From: an uncultured Clostridia bacterium
GTDB lineage: Bacteria > Bacillota > Clostridia > Christensenellales > Borkfalkiaceae
Assembly (NCBI GenBank): GCA_934796775.1
Contig: CAKVPH010000028.1
Coordinates: 1-19,708, forward strand
Length of the DNA stretch: 19,708 nt
Direction: 5' to 3'
Positions 7,434 through 14,368 of this stretch are shown piece after piece. Position 1 is the stretch's first letter. Each line of letters starts with the position of its first letter. The notes below the pieces were generated by a model, which had not been told where the DNA came from, searched no databases, and was given only the letters and a program-made list of their open reading frames with translations. The translations under genes and the position numbers were made by a program.

Positions 7434-10258
7434 GTGTTTTCTCCGCTAAGAATTTTTTTAAGAAAATATCCCGTATAGCTGCCGTTTACTTCGGCTACCT
7501 GTTCGGGAGTGCCTTTTGCTATTACAGTGCCGCCGCCCGTGCCGCCTTCCGGTCCTAAATCTATCAGATAATCGGCAACTTTTATAACGTCGAGATTATG
7601 TTCGATAACTACTATGGTGTTGCCGCCGCTCCTTAATTTATATAAGATATTTATGAGTTTTTCAACGTCGTAAGAAGAAAGTCCGGTTGTGGGTTCGTCT
7701 AAAATATAAATAGTTCTGCCGGTAGAACGCTTTGAAAGTTCGGTCGCAAGTTTTACTCTTTGAGCCTCCCCGCCCGAAAGCGTGGTTGCAGGCTGACCGA
7801 GTTTTATATAGCCGAGCCCGACGTCCTTTAGACATTTAATTTTTGTGTAAACGCGCGGTATATTTTCAAAAAACGTTACGGCTTCGTCAACAGTCATTTC
7901 AAGAACTTCGTTGATATTTTTGCCTTTATATTTTACGGCAAGCGTTTCGCGGTTATATCTGGTGCCTTTACATACTTCGCACGGAACGTAAACGTCCGGC
8001 AGGAAATGCATTTCAATTTTTATTATTCCGTCGCCCGAACAGTTTTCGCATCTGCCGCCGGATATGTTGAACGAAAATCTGCCCGCATTATAGCCGCGCT
8101 CTTTTGCGTCAGGCGACATGGCGAACAGCTCTCTTATAGGCGTAAACGCGCCCGTGTAAGTTGCGGGGTTGCTCCTTGGCGTTCTGCCTATGGGCGACTG
8201 ATCGATTGCGATTACTTTATCGAGTTTCGAAAGACCTTCTATAGAAGAATATTTACCTTCAACCACTTTTGCGCCGTTTAATCTGTTGGCAAGCGCGGGA
8301 TATAAAATTTCGTTCACGAGCGAGCTTTTACCGCTGCCCGAAACGCCGGTTACCACGGTTAAAACACCAAGCGGGAACGACACGTCTATATTTTTAAGGT
8401 TGTTTTGTGCCGCACCGTAAACGTTAAGCCAGTTACCCGCAAGCGGCGTTCTTACCGCAGGCACTTCGATTTTGCGCCGACCTGACAAGTAATCGCCCGT
8501 GATTGAGCGTTTGGACTTCATTACGTCTGCCAAAGTACCGCAAGCAACGACTTCGCCGCCGTGTACGCCCGCTTTAGGACCTATATCCACAATATAGTCG
8601 GCACTACGAATTGTATCTTCGTCATGCTCTACAACAATCAAGGTATTGCCGAGATCTCGCAGATTTTTTAGCGTTTGCAGCAATTTTTCGTTGTCGCGCT
8701 GATGCAGACCTATGCTTGGCTCGTCTAAAATATAGAGTACTCCCGTAAGTCCGCTGCCTATCTGCGTTGCAAGCCTTATACGCTGAGCTTCACCGCCCGA
8801 AAGCGTTGCCGCCGTGCGCGAAAGAGTTAAATAGTTAAGACCGACGTTTCTTAAAAAATTAAGCCTTGCCTTTATTTCCTTTAAAACGGGTTCTGCAATC
8901 AGAGTCTGCGACGTGCCTAATTTAAGTTCACACACAAACGCATACAGGTCATCGATAGACATTTCGCAAAGTTCGTAAATATTCTTTCCGCCAACCGTAA
9001 CGGCGAGAGCTTGTTTTTTAAGGCGTTTGCCGCCGCAGGTGGAACACGGTTTTTGTACCATGTATTTTTCTATTTCGGACTTGGTATAGTCGCTGGTAGT
9101 TTCGCGGTATCTGCGTTCAAGATTAGGAATAACGCCTTCAAACGATCCTTGATAACTGCCTTGGAAGGTTCGCGTGCTGTATTTTAAATCCAACTTTTCG
9201 CCGCCCGTGCCGTACAAAAGAACGTCTATAACATTTCTCGGCAAATCCTTAATCGGCACATCCATAGAAAAACCGTATTTTTTCGAAAGCGCCTTAAAAT
9301 ACATCTGCGTTATTTTACTGCTATCAAGATTCCAGCCCGAAATACACAGCGCGCCTTCGTTTAAGCTCTTTGACGTATCGCCTAAAATAAGCTGCTCGGA
9401 TATCTCGCTTTTAAAGCCTATGCCCTTACACTCTTCGCACGCGCCGTAAGGATTGTTGAACGAGAATAATCTCGGCTCGAGTTCTTCTATACTTACGCCG
9501 CAGTCAGGACAAGAATATTTTGTGGAATAGGTTATCTCTTCTTCTCCGCACTTAACCGAAACCAATCCGTTTGCAAGTTTTAACGCTGTTTCTAAACTGT
9601 CTGTCAGACGCTTTTGAATACCGTCTTTTATAATTAGCCTGTCTATAACGACGCTTATGGTATGTTTTATGTTTTTATCGAGTTTTATCTCTTCGGTAAG
9701 CTCGTACATCGCGCCGTCTGCTTCAACGCGGACGTAACCGCTCTTTCGGTACGATTCGAGTTCCTTTTTGTATTCGCCCTTTCTGCCTCGAACGACGGGA
9801 GCGTTGATATACACGCGGCTGCCTTCGCCTAACGACATTACTTTATCGCAAATTTCGTCTACCGTCTGGCGGGTAATTTCTCTTCCGCATTCGGGACAGT
9901 GCGGCACCCCCGTCCTTGCAAACAGCAACCTGAAATAATCGTAAATTTCTGTTACCGTTCCCACGGTTGAGCGCGGGTTGTTGTTGGTTGTCTTCTGGTC
10001 GATTGAAATTGCGGGCGAAAGTCCTTCTATTTTTTCTACGTCGGGCTTTTGCATTTGCCCTAAAAACATACGGGCATAGCTCGACAAACTCTCTACGTAA
10101 CGCCTTTGCCCCTCTGCAAAAATGGTATCGAATGCGAGCGTGGATTTTCCGCTGCCGGAAACGCCCGTGAATACCACAAGTTTATCGCGCGGAATGCTTA
10201 CGTCGATATTTTTTAAATTATTCTCTTTTGCTCCGATTATATTTATATATTTTTGCAT
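7430..10258 (-). CDS. uvrA: UvrABC excinuclease subunit A
   Basis: 942 residues, standard length. It carries two ABC ATPase modules: N-terminal Walker A GVSGSGKST (32-40) and a second GVSGSGKSS after the KNIDVSFPLGVLTVV stretch, each with an LSGGEAQR signature followed by an ILDEP Walker B. Zinc modules are present: CPECGREI early, CPDCG.. with CEECKG, and the C-terminal CENCSGDG..CEVCKGTRYN zinc finger needed for damage recognition. UvrA dimers scan DNA for bulky lesions and load UvrB in nucleotide excision repair. The gene lies 169 bp after uvrB on the same strand, and the small membrane gene follows with an ATGA overlap. The start codon ATG is conserved (MQKYINIIGAKENNLKNID), but no convincing SD precedes it. 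No LexA-type box was found upstream. Confidence 0.98.
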   Translation of the reverse strand: MQKYINIIGAKENNLKNIDVSIPRDKLVVFTGVSGSGKSTLAFDTIFAEGQRRYVESLSSYARMFLGQMQKPDVEKIEGLSPAISIDQKTTNNNPRSTVGTVTEIYDYFRLLFARTGVPHCPECGREITRQTVDEICDKVMSLGEGSRVYINAPVVRGRKGEYKKELESYRKSGYVRVEADGAMYELTEEIKLDKNIKHTISVVIDRLIIKDGIQKRLTDSLETALKLANGLVSVKCGEEEITYSTKYSCPDCGVSIEELEPRLFSFNNPYGACEECKGIGFKSEISEQLILGDTSKSLNEGALCISGWNLDSSKITQMYFKALSKKYGFSMDVPIKDLPRNVIDVLLYGTGGEKLDLKYSTRTFQGSYQGSFEGVIPNLERRYRETTSDYTKSEIEKYMVQKPCSTCGGKRLKKQALAVTVGGKNIYELCEMSIDDLYAFVCELKLGTSQTLIAEPVLKEIKARLNFLRNVGLNYLTLSRTAATLSGGEAQRIRLATQIGSGLTGVLYILDEPSIGLHQRDNEKLLQTLKNLRDLGNTLIVVEHDEDTIRSADYIVDIGPKAGVHGGEVVACGTLADVMKSKRSITGDYLSGRRKIEVPAVRTPLAGNWLNVYGAAQNNLKNIDVSFPLGVLTVVTGVSGSGKSSLVNEILYPALANRLNGAKVVEGKYSSIEGLSKLDKVIAIDQSPIGRTPRSNPATYTGAFTPIRELFAMSPDAKERGYNAGRFSFNISGGRCENCSGDGIIKIEMHFLPDVYVPCEVCKGTRYNRETLAVKYKGKNINEVLEMTVDEAVTFFENIPRVYTKIKCLKDVGLGYIKLGQPATTLSGGEAQRVKLATELSKRSTGRTIYILDEPTTGLSSYDVEKLINILYKLRSGGNTIVVIEHNLDVIKVADYLIDLGPEGGTGGGTVIAKGTPEQVAEVNGSYTGYFLKKILSGENT

Positions 10259-10300
10259 AATTACTTAATTTTTTTCAACCCGAATGTGCAGGAAAACGCA

Positions 10301-10342
10301 TTTTATAAAACCGCTTTAGTTAAACAAGTTTAAATTGAGCGG
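10301..10342 (-). terminator. Possible weak terminator after uvrB
   Basis: On the minus strand CCGCT/AGCGG arms (10311-10315 and 10338-10342) close an imperfect stem with a short AAAC/GTTT inner helix, followed by TTTTATAAAAT. Two internal mismatches make this only a candidate. Confidence 0.3.
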
Positions 10343-10343
10343 A

Positions 10344-10362
10344 TTTACAAAACGTTTGTAAA
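10344..10362. promoter_or_regulatory. Perfect inverted repeat between uvrB and uvrA
   Basis: TTTACAAA-ACG-TTTGTAAA: 8-bp perfect arms separated by 3 bp. It lies 86 bp before the uvrA start and 66 bp after the uvrB stop. The shape is that of a dimeric repressor operator, but it does not match the Gram-positive LexA box (GAACnnnnGTTC). Confidence 0.4.
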
Positions 10363-10427
10363 ACTTATATGCCACGCGCATTATGAAGCGTTTGCAATGT
10401 TTATATACCGCACGCAATAAAATTCGC

Positions 10428-12389
10428 TTAGCCGCGCATTTTGAGTTTGAGTTTTGCTATAGTATCTCTTATTTCAATACACTTTTCAAAATCGAGGTTG
10501 TTCTGCGCAACTTTCATAAGTGCTTTAAGTTTTTCTATTTCGTCGGGAATGTCCTGTTTTTTTACGTCCTTGGTCCTGTCCGCTTTTTTGGTAATCTCAA
10601 GCGTATTAACTATGGGCTTGATTATGGTTTGCGGCGTTATACCGTGAGCTTCGTTATATTTTTGCTGAATGGATCTACGGCGATTTGTTTCGTCTATAGC
10701 GCGCTGCATACTGCCGGTTATGGTATCGGCATACATTATAACCCGCCCTTCGCTGTTACGCGCCGTTCTGCCTATGGTTTGCACGAGAGAGGTTTCCGAA
10801 CGCAAAAAGCCTTCTTTATCCGCGTCTAAAATAGCGGCAAGTTTAACTTCGGGAAGGTCAAGCCCTTCTCTTAAAAGGTTTATTCCCACAAGCACGTCTA
10901 TATCGCCGCGGCGAAGTTCGCCGATTATCTCTATTCGTTCAAGCGTATCTACGTCGGAGTGCATATACCTTACTTTTAATTTTTGCTCTTTTAAATAATC
11001 GGTCAGGTTTTCCGCCATTTTTTTTGTGAGCGTTGTAACAAGCACTCTGCCGCCGCTTTCTATCACGCTGCGTATCTGCCCGAGCAAATCGTCTATCTGA
11101 TTAGCCGTAGGCTTAATTTCAACCGGCGGATCCAACAAACCGGTAGGTCTTATAATTTGTTCGGCTACCTGCCCCGCGTGCGAAAGTTCGTATTCTGCAG
11201 GCGTTGCGGATATACATACCATTTGCCCGACGCGCGCGTCGAACTCGTCAAAAGTGAGCGGGCGGTTATCGTAAGCCGATCTTAAACGAAAACCGAAGTC
11301 CACAAGATTTTTCTTCCTCGATCTGTCGCCGTTATACATAGCGCGAATCTGCGGAATGGTCATATGACTTTCGTCTATAAACAATATAAAATCATCGGGG
11401 AAATAATCGAGCAAAGTAAACGGCGGCTGCCCTATCTTTCGCCCGTCAAAATAACGGCTGTAATTTTCAACGCCGCTGCAATAGCCTATTTCGCTCATCA
11501 TTTCAAGGTCGTAAGAAACGCGCTGTTTAAGCCTTTGAGCTTCTAATAATTTGCCTGCGTTTTCAAGCTCTTTGACTTCTTCAACCATGTCGCTTTCTAT
11601 ATTTTTTAGCGCGTTACCGAGTTTTCCGCTACTTACGGCATAGTGCGACGCAGGAAAAATTACCGCGTGTTTAAGCTCGGATATAACGCGCCCGGTTAAA
11701 AAGTCAGTTTCACAAATTCGGTCTATTACGTCACCGAAAAACTCCACGCGAAGAACAATTTCGGAGTTGGACGCGGGAAACACTTCAACCACGTCGCCAT
11801 GCACGCGAAAAGACGAACGCTGAAAATCTATATCCTTGCGCTCGTACTGAATGGAAACGAGTTTTCGCATAAATTCGTCGCGGTCGAGCGTCATTTCGGG
11901 GCGCAAAGATATTGCGAGATTGTAATATTCTTCAGGCGCGCCAAGTCCGTAAATACAAGAAACAGACGCCACCACTATAACGTCGCGCCGCTCGGACAGG
12001 GCAAACGTCGCGCTGTGGCGAAGTTTATCTATTTCGTCGTTGATGGACAAATCTTTTTCTATGTAAGTGTCCGTCTGCGGAATGTAAGACTCAGGTTGAT
12101 AGTAATCGTAATAAGAAACAAAGTATTCAACTCTGTTTTCGGGAAAAAATTCGCGAAGCTCGTTGCAAAGCTGAGCCGCAAGCGTTTTATTGTGCGCTAT
12201 AACCAAAGCCGGACGCTGTAAATTCTGTATTACGTTAGCCATGGTAAAAGTCTTACCGCTGCCCGTAACGCCTAAAAGAACCTGTTCCCTTAAACCGTCT
12301 TTGAATCCTTCGGTAAGTTTTTCAATCGCCTGAGGCTGATCGCCTGTGGGCTTATATTTGGAGTGTAATACAAATTTTCTGTCTTCCAT
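10428..12389 (-). CDS. uvrB: UvrABC excinuclease subunit B
   Basis: 653 residues, normal length. The superfamily II helicase core has Walker A GVTGSGKT (40-47), the damage-probing beta-hairpin region rich in tyrosines (YYDYYQPESYIPQTDTYIEK, about 93-112), the DESH Walker B (LFIDESH), SATPAEYE, and the helicase motif V/VI region GINLLREGLDLPEV..QTIGRTARN. The C-terminal UVR domain (about 614-650, EIEKLKALMKVAQNNLDFEKCIEIRD) is complete; it contacts UvrC. UvrB takes lesion DNA from UvrA and holds it for UvrC incision. It precedes uvrA on the same strand, the common uvrB-uvrA order. The ATG (MEDRKFVLHSKY) fits the family start but has no good SD; a tandem AT-rich repeat occupies that position. 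Confidence 0.98.
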   Translation of the reverse strand: MEDRKFVLHSKYKPTGDQPQAIEKLTEGFKDGLREQVLLGVTGSGKTFTMANVIQNLQRPALVIAHNKTLAAQLCNELREFFPENRVEYFVSYYDYYQPESYIPQTDTYIEKDLSINDEIDKLRHSATFALSERRDVIVVASVSCIYGLGAPEEYYNLAISLRPEMTLDRDEFMRKLVSIQYERKDIDFQRSSFRVHGDVVEVFPASNSEIVLRVEFFGDVIDRICETDFLTGRVISELKHAVIFPASHYAVSSGKLGNALKNIESDMVEEVKELENAGKLLEAQRLKQRVSYDLEMMSEIGYCSGVENYSRYFDGRKIGQPPFTLLDYFPDDFILFIDESHMTIPQIRAMYNGDRSRKKNLVDFGFRLRSAYDNRPLTFDEFDARVGQMVCISATPAEYELSHAGQVAEQIIRPTGLLDPPVEIKPTANQIDDLLGQIRSVIESGGRVLVTTLTKKMAENLTDYLKEQKLKVRYMHSDVDTLERIEIIGELRRGDIDVLVGINLLREGLDLPEVKLAAILDADKEGFLRSETSLVQTIGRTARNSEGRVIMYADTITGSMQRAIDETNRRRSIQQKYNEAHGITPQTIIKPIVNTLEITKKADRTKDVKKQDIPDEIEKLKALMKVAQNNLDFEKCIEIRDTIAKLKLKMRG

Positions 12390-12392
12390 ATG

Positions 12393-12423
12393 TTTTTTAG
12401 CTTACAGTTTTTTTAGCTTACAG
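12393..12423 (-). repeat. Tandem direct repeat just upstream of uvrB
   Basis: Plus-strand TTTTTTAGCTTACAG (12393-12407) is followed at once by TTTTTTTAGCTTACAG (12408-12423), two copies differing only by one T. On the uvrB strand this reads CTGTAAGCTAAAAAA twice and occupies the leader up to 4 bases from the start codon, where a ribosome binding site would be expected. Confidence 0.85.
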
Positions 12424-12454
12424 TTTATGAATAAAAACAACGATTTTTATCTCA

Positions 12455-12487
12455 AAAGTAGCGATAATCGACTTATAGACGCACTTT
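12455..12487 (-). repeat. 33-bp intergenic hairpin repeat, copy B
   Basis: Minus-strand copy of the element at 6995-7027, sharing the 16-bp core CTATAAGTCGATTATC exactly. Its arms differ from copy A but still pair: AAAGT/ACTTT outside and GCG/CGC inside with one bulged T, then ATAA/TTAT. It begins at the stop codon of the preceding winged-helix gene (12487-12489). Confidence 0.8.
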
Positions 12488-12834
12488 TAAGTGAACAGGG
12501 CATATAAAATTTTACCAAAGCAATACGTTACTACCGCACTGAAAACAGCTAAGGCAAGGCGCGAAAAAAGTTCACGTCTGCGCCTGTTTTTTGTACTTAA
12601 AAAGTCGCGCGCTTTGTTGGTTAAAGTAATATACATAAACGGTTCGCCGTGGCGGTCGGTAAAAAGCACTTCTATATAGCCGTCGCTGCTGAGTTTTAAA
12701 AGTGCCTGACGAATTTGCTCCTCGTCGTCTATACCGCTTTTGTTATAAAAATTCTGAGTGGAAACAAGCCACTTGCCGTCGGCGGCGTTTGAATAAATGC
12801 AATTTAAAAGATTTATATCTCTTTTAGCCGGCAT
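12487..12834 (-). CDS. Winged-helix protein with C-terminal TM anchor (second of a paralogous pair)
   Basis: 115 residues. Residues 1-75 look like a small winged-helix domain: helices around INLLNCIYSNA and EEQIRQALLKLSSDGYIEV (recognition helix then strand), and a wing at DRHGEPFMYITLTNKARDFL. A basic stretch NRRRRELFSR leads into one C-terminal hydrophobic helix (about 93-113). The design suggests a DNA- or protein-binding domain held at the inner face of the membrane. It aligns along its length with the upstream gene and is the same length, so the two are tandem paralogs. ATG at 12832-12834 overlaps the upstream stop by 11 bp and has a good SD (AAGGTGG), so translation is coupled. The role is unknown and no named family is claimed. 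Confidence 0.75.
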   Translation of the reverse strand: MPAKRDINLLNCIYSNAADGKWLVSTQNFYNKSGIDDEEQIRQALLKLSSDGYIEVLFTDRHGEPFMYITLTNKARDFLSTKNRRRRELFSRLALAVFSAVVTYCFGKILYALFT

Positions 12835-13171
12835 ACATCCACCTTATAACTACGCCTAACGCCATTGCAACAAACGAACCCGCTATTGCGCCGAAAAACG
12901 AATATAACGCGACCTTTTTATATAAAAGCCCGCGAAGCAGATATTCGTTTTGCTTTTCTTCAAAATATTCGCGCGCTTTTAAAAGCGGCGTTACAAGATA
13001 ATCGCCTCCGCTCGAATACCGCATCGATATATACCCGGTTTCGGCAAGTTTATTGAGCGTTTCGTTTACGTTTTTTTCGTCGCCGAAATCATCGGCGCAT
13101 AGAATTTTATAACCCGTACCGCATTCTTTTATAACTGCGGAAAGTATTTTTTCTGTTCTTTCGTCCAACAT
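12824..13171 (-). CDS. Winged-helix protein with C-terminal TM anchor (first of a paralogous pair)
   Basis: 115 residues from the ATG at 13169-13171 (MLDERTEKILSAVIKECG). A TTG seven codons upstream (13190-13192) also keeps the frame open; I prefer the ATG because it makes this protein exactly as long as its paralog and aligns their first helices. Residues 1-70 have the helix-helix-recognition helix-wing order (NVNETLNKLAETGYISMRYSSGGDYLVTPLLKAREYF). After a charged linker, a hydrophobic segment (about 84-110, FFGAIAGSFVAMALGVVIRWMY) gives a membrane anchor at the C-terminus. It is first in a leftward unit, with a good promoter at 13235-13263, and overlaps the second paralog by 11 bp. uvrB follows about 100 bp after the pair. 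Function unknown. Confidence 0.75.
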   Translation of the reverse strand: MLDERTEKILSAVIKECGTGYKILCADDFGDEKNVNETLNKLAETGYISMRYSSGGDYLVTPLLKAREYFEEKQNEYLLRGLLYKKVALYSFFGAIAGSFVAMALGVVIRWMYAG

Positions 13172-13234
13172 AGTCGCTTGTATTATGCGCAAAAACAGAG
13201 CGGGTTATTTACAAAGCTATATTTGTTATACCAA

Positions 13235-13263
13235 ATTATAGCAGATTTTGTTTATATATGCAA
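13235..13263 (-). promoter_or_regulatory. Promoter of the winged-helix pair
   Basis: On the minus strand -35 TTGCAT (13258-13263), 17-bp spacer, extended -10 TGC-TATAAT (hexamer 13235-13240), about 64 bp upstream of the ATG at 13171. The -10 is consensus; the -35 is weak but the TG extension compensates. Confidence 0.7.
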
Positions 13264-13314
13264 CTTTATTTTACCTAATATACAAACATACGTTCGATAA
13301 ACTTGTATTTTTTT

Positions 13315-13341
13315 AGCGGAGATAGTATTTATCCCCGCTAA
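13315..13341. other. Hairpin in the gap between nitroreductase and winged-helix genes
   Basis: AGCGG-A-GATA and TATC-C-CCGCT pair around a short loop, with one A-C mismatch, about 30 bp after the nitroreductase stop. T residues stand before it on the plus strand, so on the nitroreductase strand it is followed by A residues and not by the T tract of a terminator. Confidence 0.4.
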
Positions 13342-13369
13342 TTATAAAATTTAAGTCCGTTTATAAAAA

Positions 13370-13897
13370 CTAATCCGTTATATAGATCGCTTTACACTTT
13401 CTGGTCAAGTCCTTTTCGGACTGAACGTCGGGATAACCGAGCGCAGCCATTCCGCCGCAAACGTGGTCTTCGGGAATCCGGAACTCGGTAAGCACTGCCC
13501 TTACGGCTGCGTCGTCGCAAGTTGTTACAATCTGATTTATCCAGACCGAGCCTACTCCTACAGAATGTGCATAAAGGAACATATTTTCAAGCGCGCAGGA
13601 AGTATCTTCCCTGGTGAATTTATTTTCTTTACTGCAAGAAGTGATAATTATCGCTTCGGGATCGTAAAAATTATATTCATCGCCCATGCCCGCAGCTTTA
13701 CCGACCGCTTTTGCGAGTTTTTGAATTTTCTTTTTATCGGCAACCACGGTAAACAAAACAGGTTGACGATTTCTGGCAGTAGGAGCAAACATGCCCGCAG
13801 TAACGATATCTTCTAAAACCTTGATGTCTATTTTTTTGCCGCTTACAAACGAGCGGACGCTTCTTCTGCTAAGAATATTTTCCATAATGTCGTTCAT
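13370..13897 (-). CDS. Nitroreductase-family FMN oxidoreductase
   Basis: 175 residues, at the short end for the family. The N-terminal RRSVRSF and APTARNRQP motifs (about 11-45) bind the FMN phosphate and ring. ALENMFLYAHSVGVGSVWINQ (about 102-122) is the conserved dimer-interface helix, and GMAALGYPD near the end is the second FMN-binding turn. Such enzymes are cytoplasmic homodimers that use NAD(P)H to reduce nitroaromatics, quinones or flavins; the physiological substrate cannot be told here. SD AAGAGGTG precedes the ATG closely. A near-consensus promoter (13962-13990) and a palindromic dyad in the leader (13921-13946) suggest regulated, monocistronic expression. It is divergent from tRNA-Leu. 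Confidence 0.9.
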   Translation of the reverse strand: MNDIMENILSRRSVRSFVSGKKIDIKVLEDIVTAGMFAPTARNRQPVLFTVVADKKKIQKLAKAVGKAAGMGDEYNFYDPEAIIITSCSKENKFTREDTSCALENMFLYAHSVGVGSVWINQIVTTCDDAAVRAVLTEFRIPEDHVCGGMAALGYPDVQSEKDLTRKCKAIYITD

Positions 13898-13920
13898 AAA
13901 ACACCTCTTAATGAGTATGA

Positions 13921-13946
13921 GTTGCGTTACGAAAAGTAACTACAAC
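13921..13946 (-). promoter_or_regulatory. Dyad in the nitroreductase leader (operator or hairpin)
   Basis: GTTG-c-GTTAC-gaaaa-GTAAC-ta-CAAC: outer 4-bp and inner 5-bp arms around a 5-base centre. It lies about 10-35 bp downstream of the expected transcript start, a position suited to a repressor operator or an RNA hairpin. GTTAC-n5-GTAAC-like dyads are bound by some HxlR/MarR-type redox or quinone regulators; that link is inference. Confidence 0.45.
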
Positions 13947-13961
13947 CTTATTGATGATTTA

Positions 13962-13990
13962 ATTATATCATATTTAAAAAAAAATATCAA
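13962..13990 (-). promoter_or_regulatory. Promoter of the nitroreductase gene
   Basis: On the minus strand -35 TTGATA (13985-13990, five of six consensus), 17-bp spacer, extended -10 TGA-TATAAT (hexamer 13962-13967). The leader to the ATG is about 58 nt. Confidence 0.85.
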
Positions 13991-14007
13991 ATATATGTTA
14001 AAAATAT

Positions 14008-14036
14008 TTGACAACCGAAATAAAAAAATGTATTAT
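14008..14036 (+). promoter_or_regulatory. Promoter of tRNA-Leu
   Basis: Perfect -35 TTGACA (14008-14013), 17-bp spacer, -10 TATTAT (14031-14036, five of six). The tRNA begins 33 bp after the -10. The promoter is divergent from, and only 17 bp from, the -35 of the nitroreductase promoter. Confidence 0.85.
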
Positions 14037-14068
14037 ATAAAAGCATTCGGATTACGAAGGCAAAAAAC

Positions 14069-14153
14069 GTCGGGATGGCGGAATTGGCAGACGCGTACGT
14101 TTGAGGGGCGTATGGTAAATACCGTGTGAGTTCAAGTCTCATTCTCGACACCA
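14069..14153 (+). tRNA. tRNA-Leu (anticodon GAG)
   Basis: 85 nt with encoded CCA. The acceptor stem GTCGGGA pairs with TCTCGAC (one G-T), then discriminator A and CCA (14151-14153). D arm around GGAATTGGCAGAC; anticodon stem TACGT/GCGTA with loop TTGAGGG, anticodon GAG at 14103-14105, reading CUC and CUU. A long variable arm (TGGTAAATACCG), typical of class II leucine tRNA, and a T arm with TTCAAGT loop complete the cloverleaf. It has its own promoter and terminator, so it is transcribed alone. Confidence 0.96.
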
Positions 14154-14159
14154 AAGAAG

Positions 14160-14204
14160 AATAATACGAACACTGATGAAAAGTCGGAGTTCGTATTATT
14201 TTTT
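14160..14204 (+). terminator. Intrinsic terminator of tRNA-Leu
   Basis: Twelve-bp perfect stem AATAATACGAAC (14160-14171) with GTTCGTATTATT (14189-14200) and a run of T residues through 14204, beginning 7 bp after the tRNA CCA. Confidence 0.92.
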
Positions 14205-14275
14205 ACAAGAGATTATTTTGGCAAACAAATCAAACGATAAATAACAAATATACTTTGCGCAAATAAACATGGCAG

Positions 14276-14315
14276 AAAAAAACGAACGACTTTTAAATAG
14301 GTCGCTCGCTTTTTT
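14276..14315 (-). terminator. Terminator of the HNH cassette (bidirectional)
   Basis: On the minus strand CGAGCGAC pairs with GTCGTTCG (8 bp, one G-U), followed by seven T residues (plus-strand A run 14276-14282). On the plus strand the G-U becomes an A-C mismatch, but six T residues follow there too, so it may work both ways. Confidence 0.75.
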
Positions 14316-14329
14316 ATATTTGTTATTAC

Positions 14330-14368
14330 CGTCGACGCGAACCTTTCCCGCAATGTCGACGTTTTTTT
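14330..14368 (+). terminator. Rightward terminator-like hairpin at the end of the HNH gene
   Basis: CGTCGAC (14330-14336) pairs with GTCGACG (14355-14361), with an inner GCG/CGC, followed by seven T residues (14362-14368). The T run touches the stop codon of the leftward HNH gene, so it would shield that gene from rightward transcription. Confidence 0.7.

Noticed and set aside
10383..10829. Rightward 148-codon open frame opposite uvrB
   Set aside because: It lies almost wholly antisense to the conserved uvrB coding sequence, has no SD and has no recognisable protein sequence.
10259..13235. LexA (SOS) boxes upstream of uvrB or uvrA
   Set aside because: No GAAC-n4-GTTC type sequence was found in the upstream regions read.
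13315..13341. Nitroreductase terminator
   Set aside because: The hairpin is real but on the nitroreductase strand it is followed by A residues and not T residues, so it does not fit an intrinsic terminator.
13791..14129. Rightward 112-codon open frame
   Set aside because: It crosses the nitroreductase start, both divergent promoters and part of the tRNA, so it cannot be a real gene.
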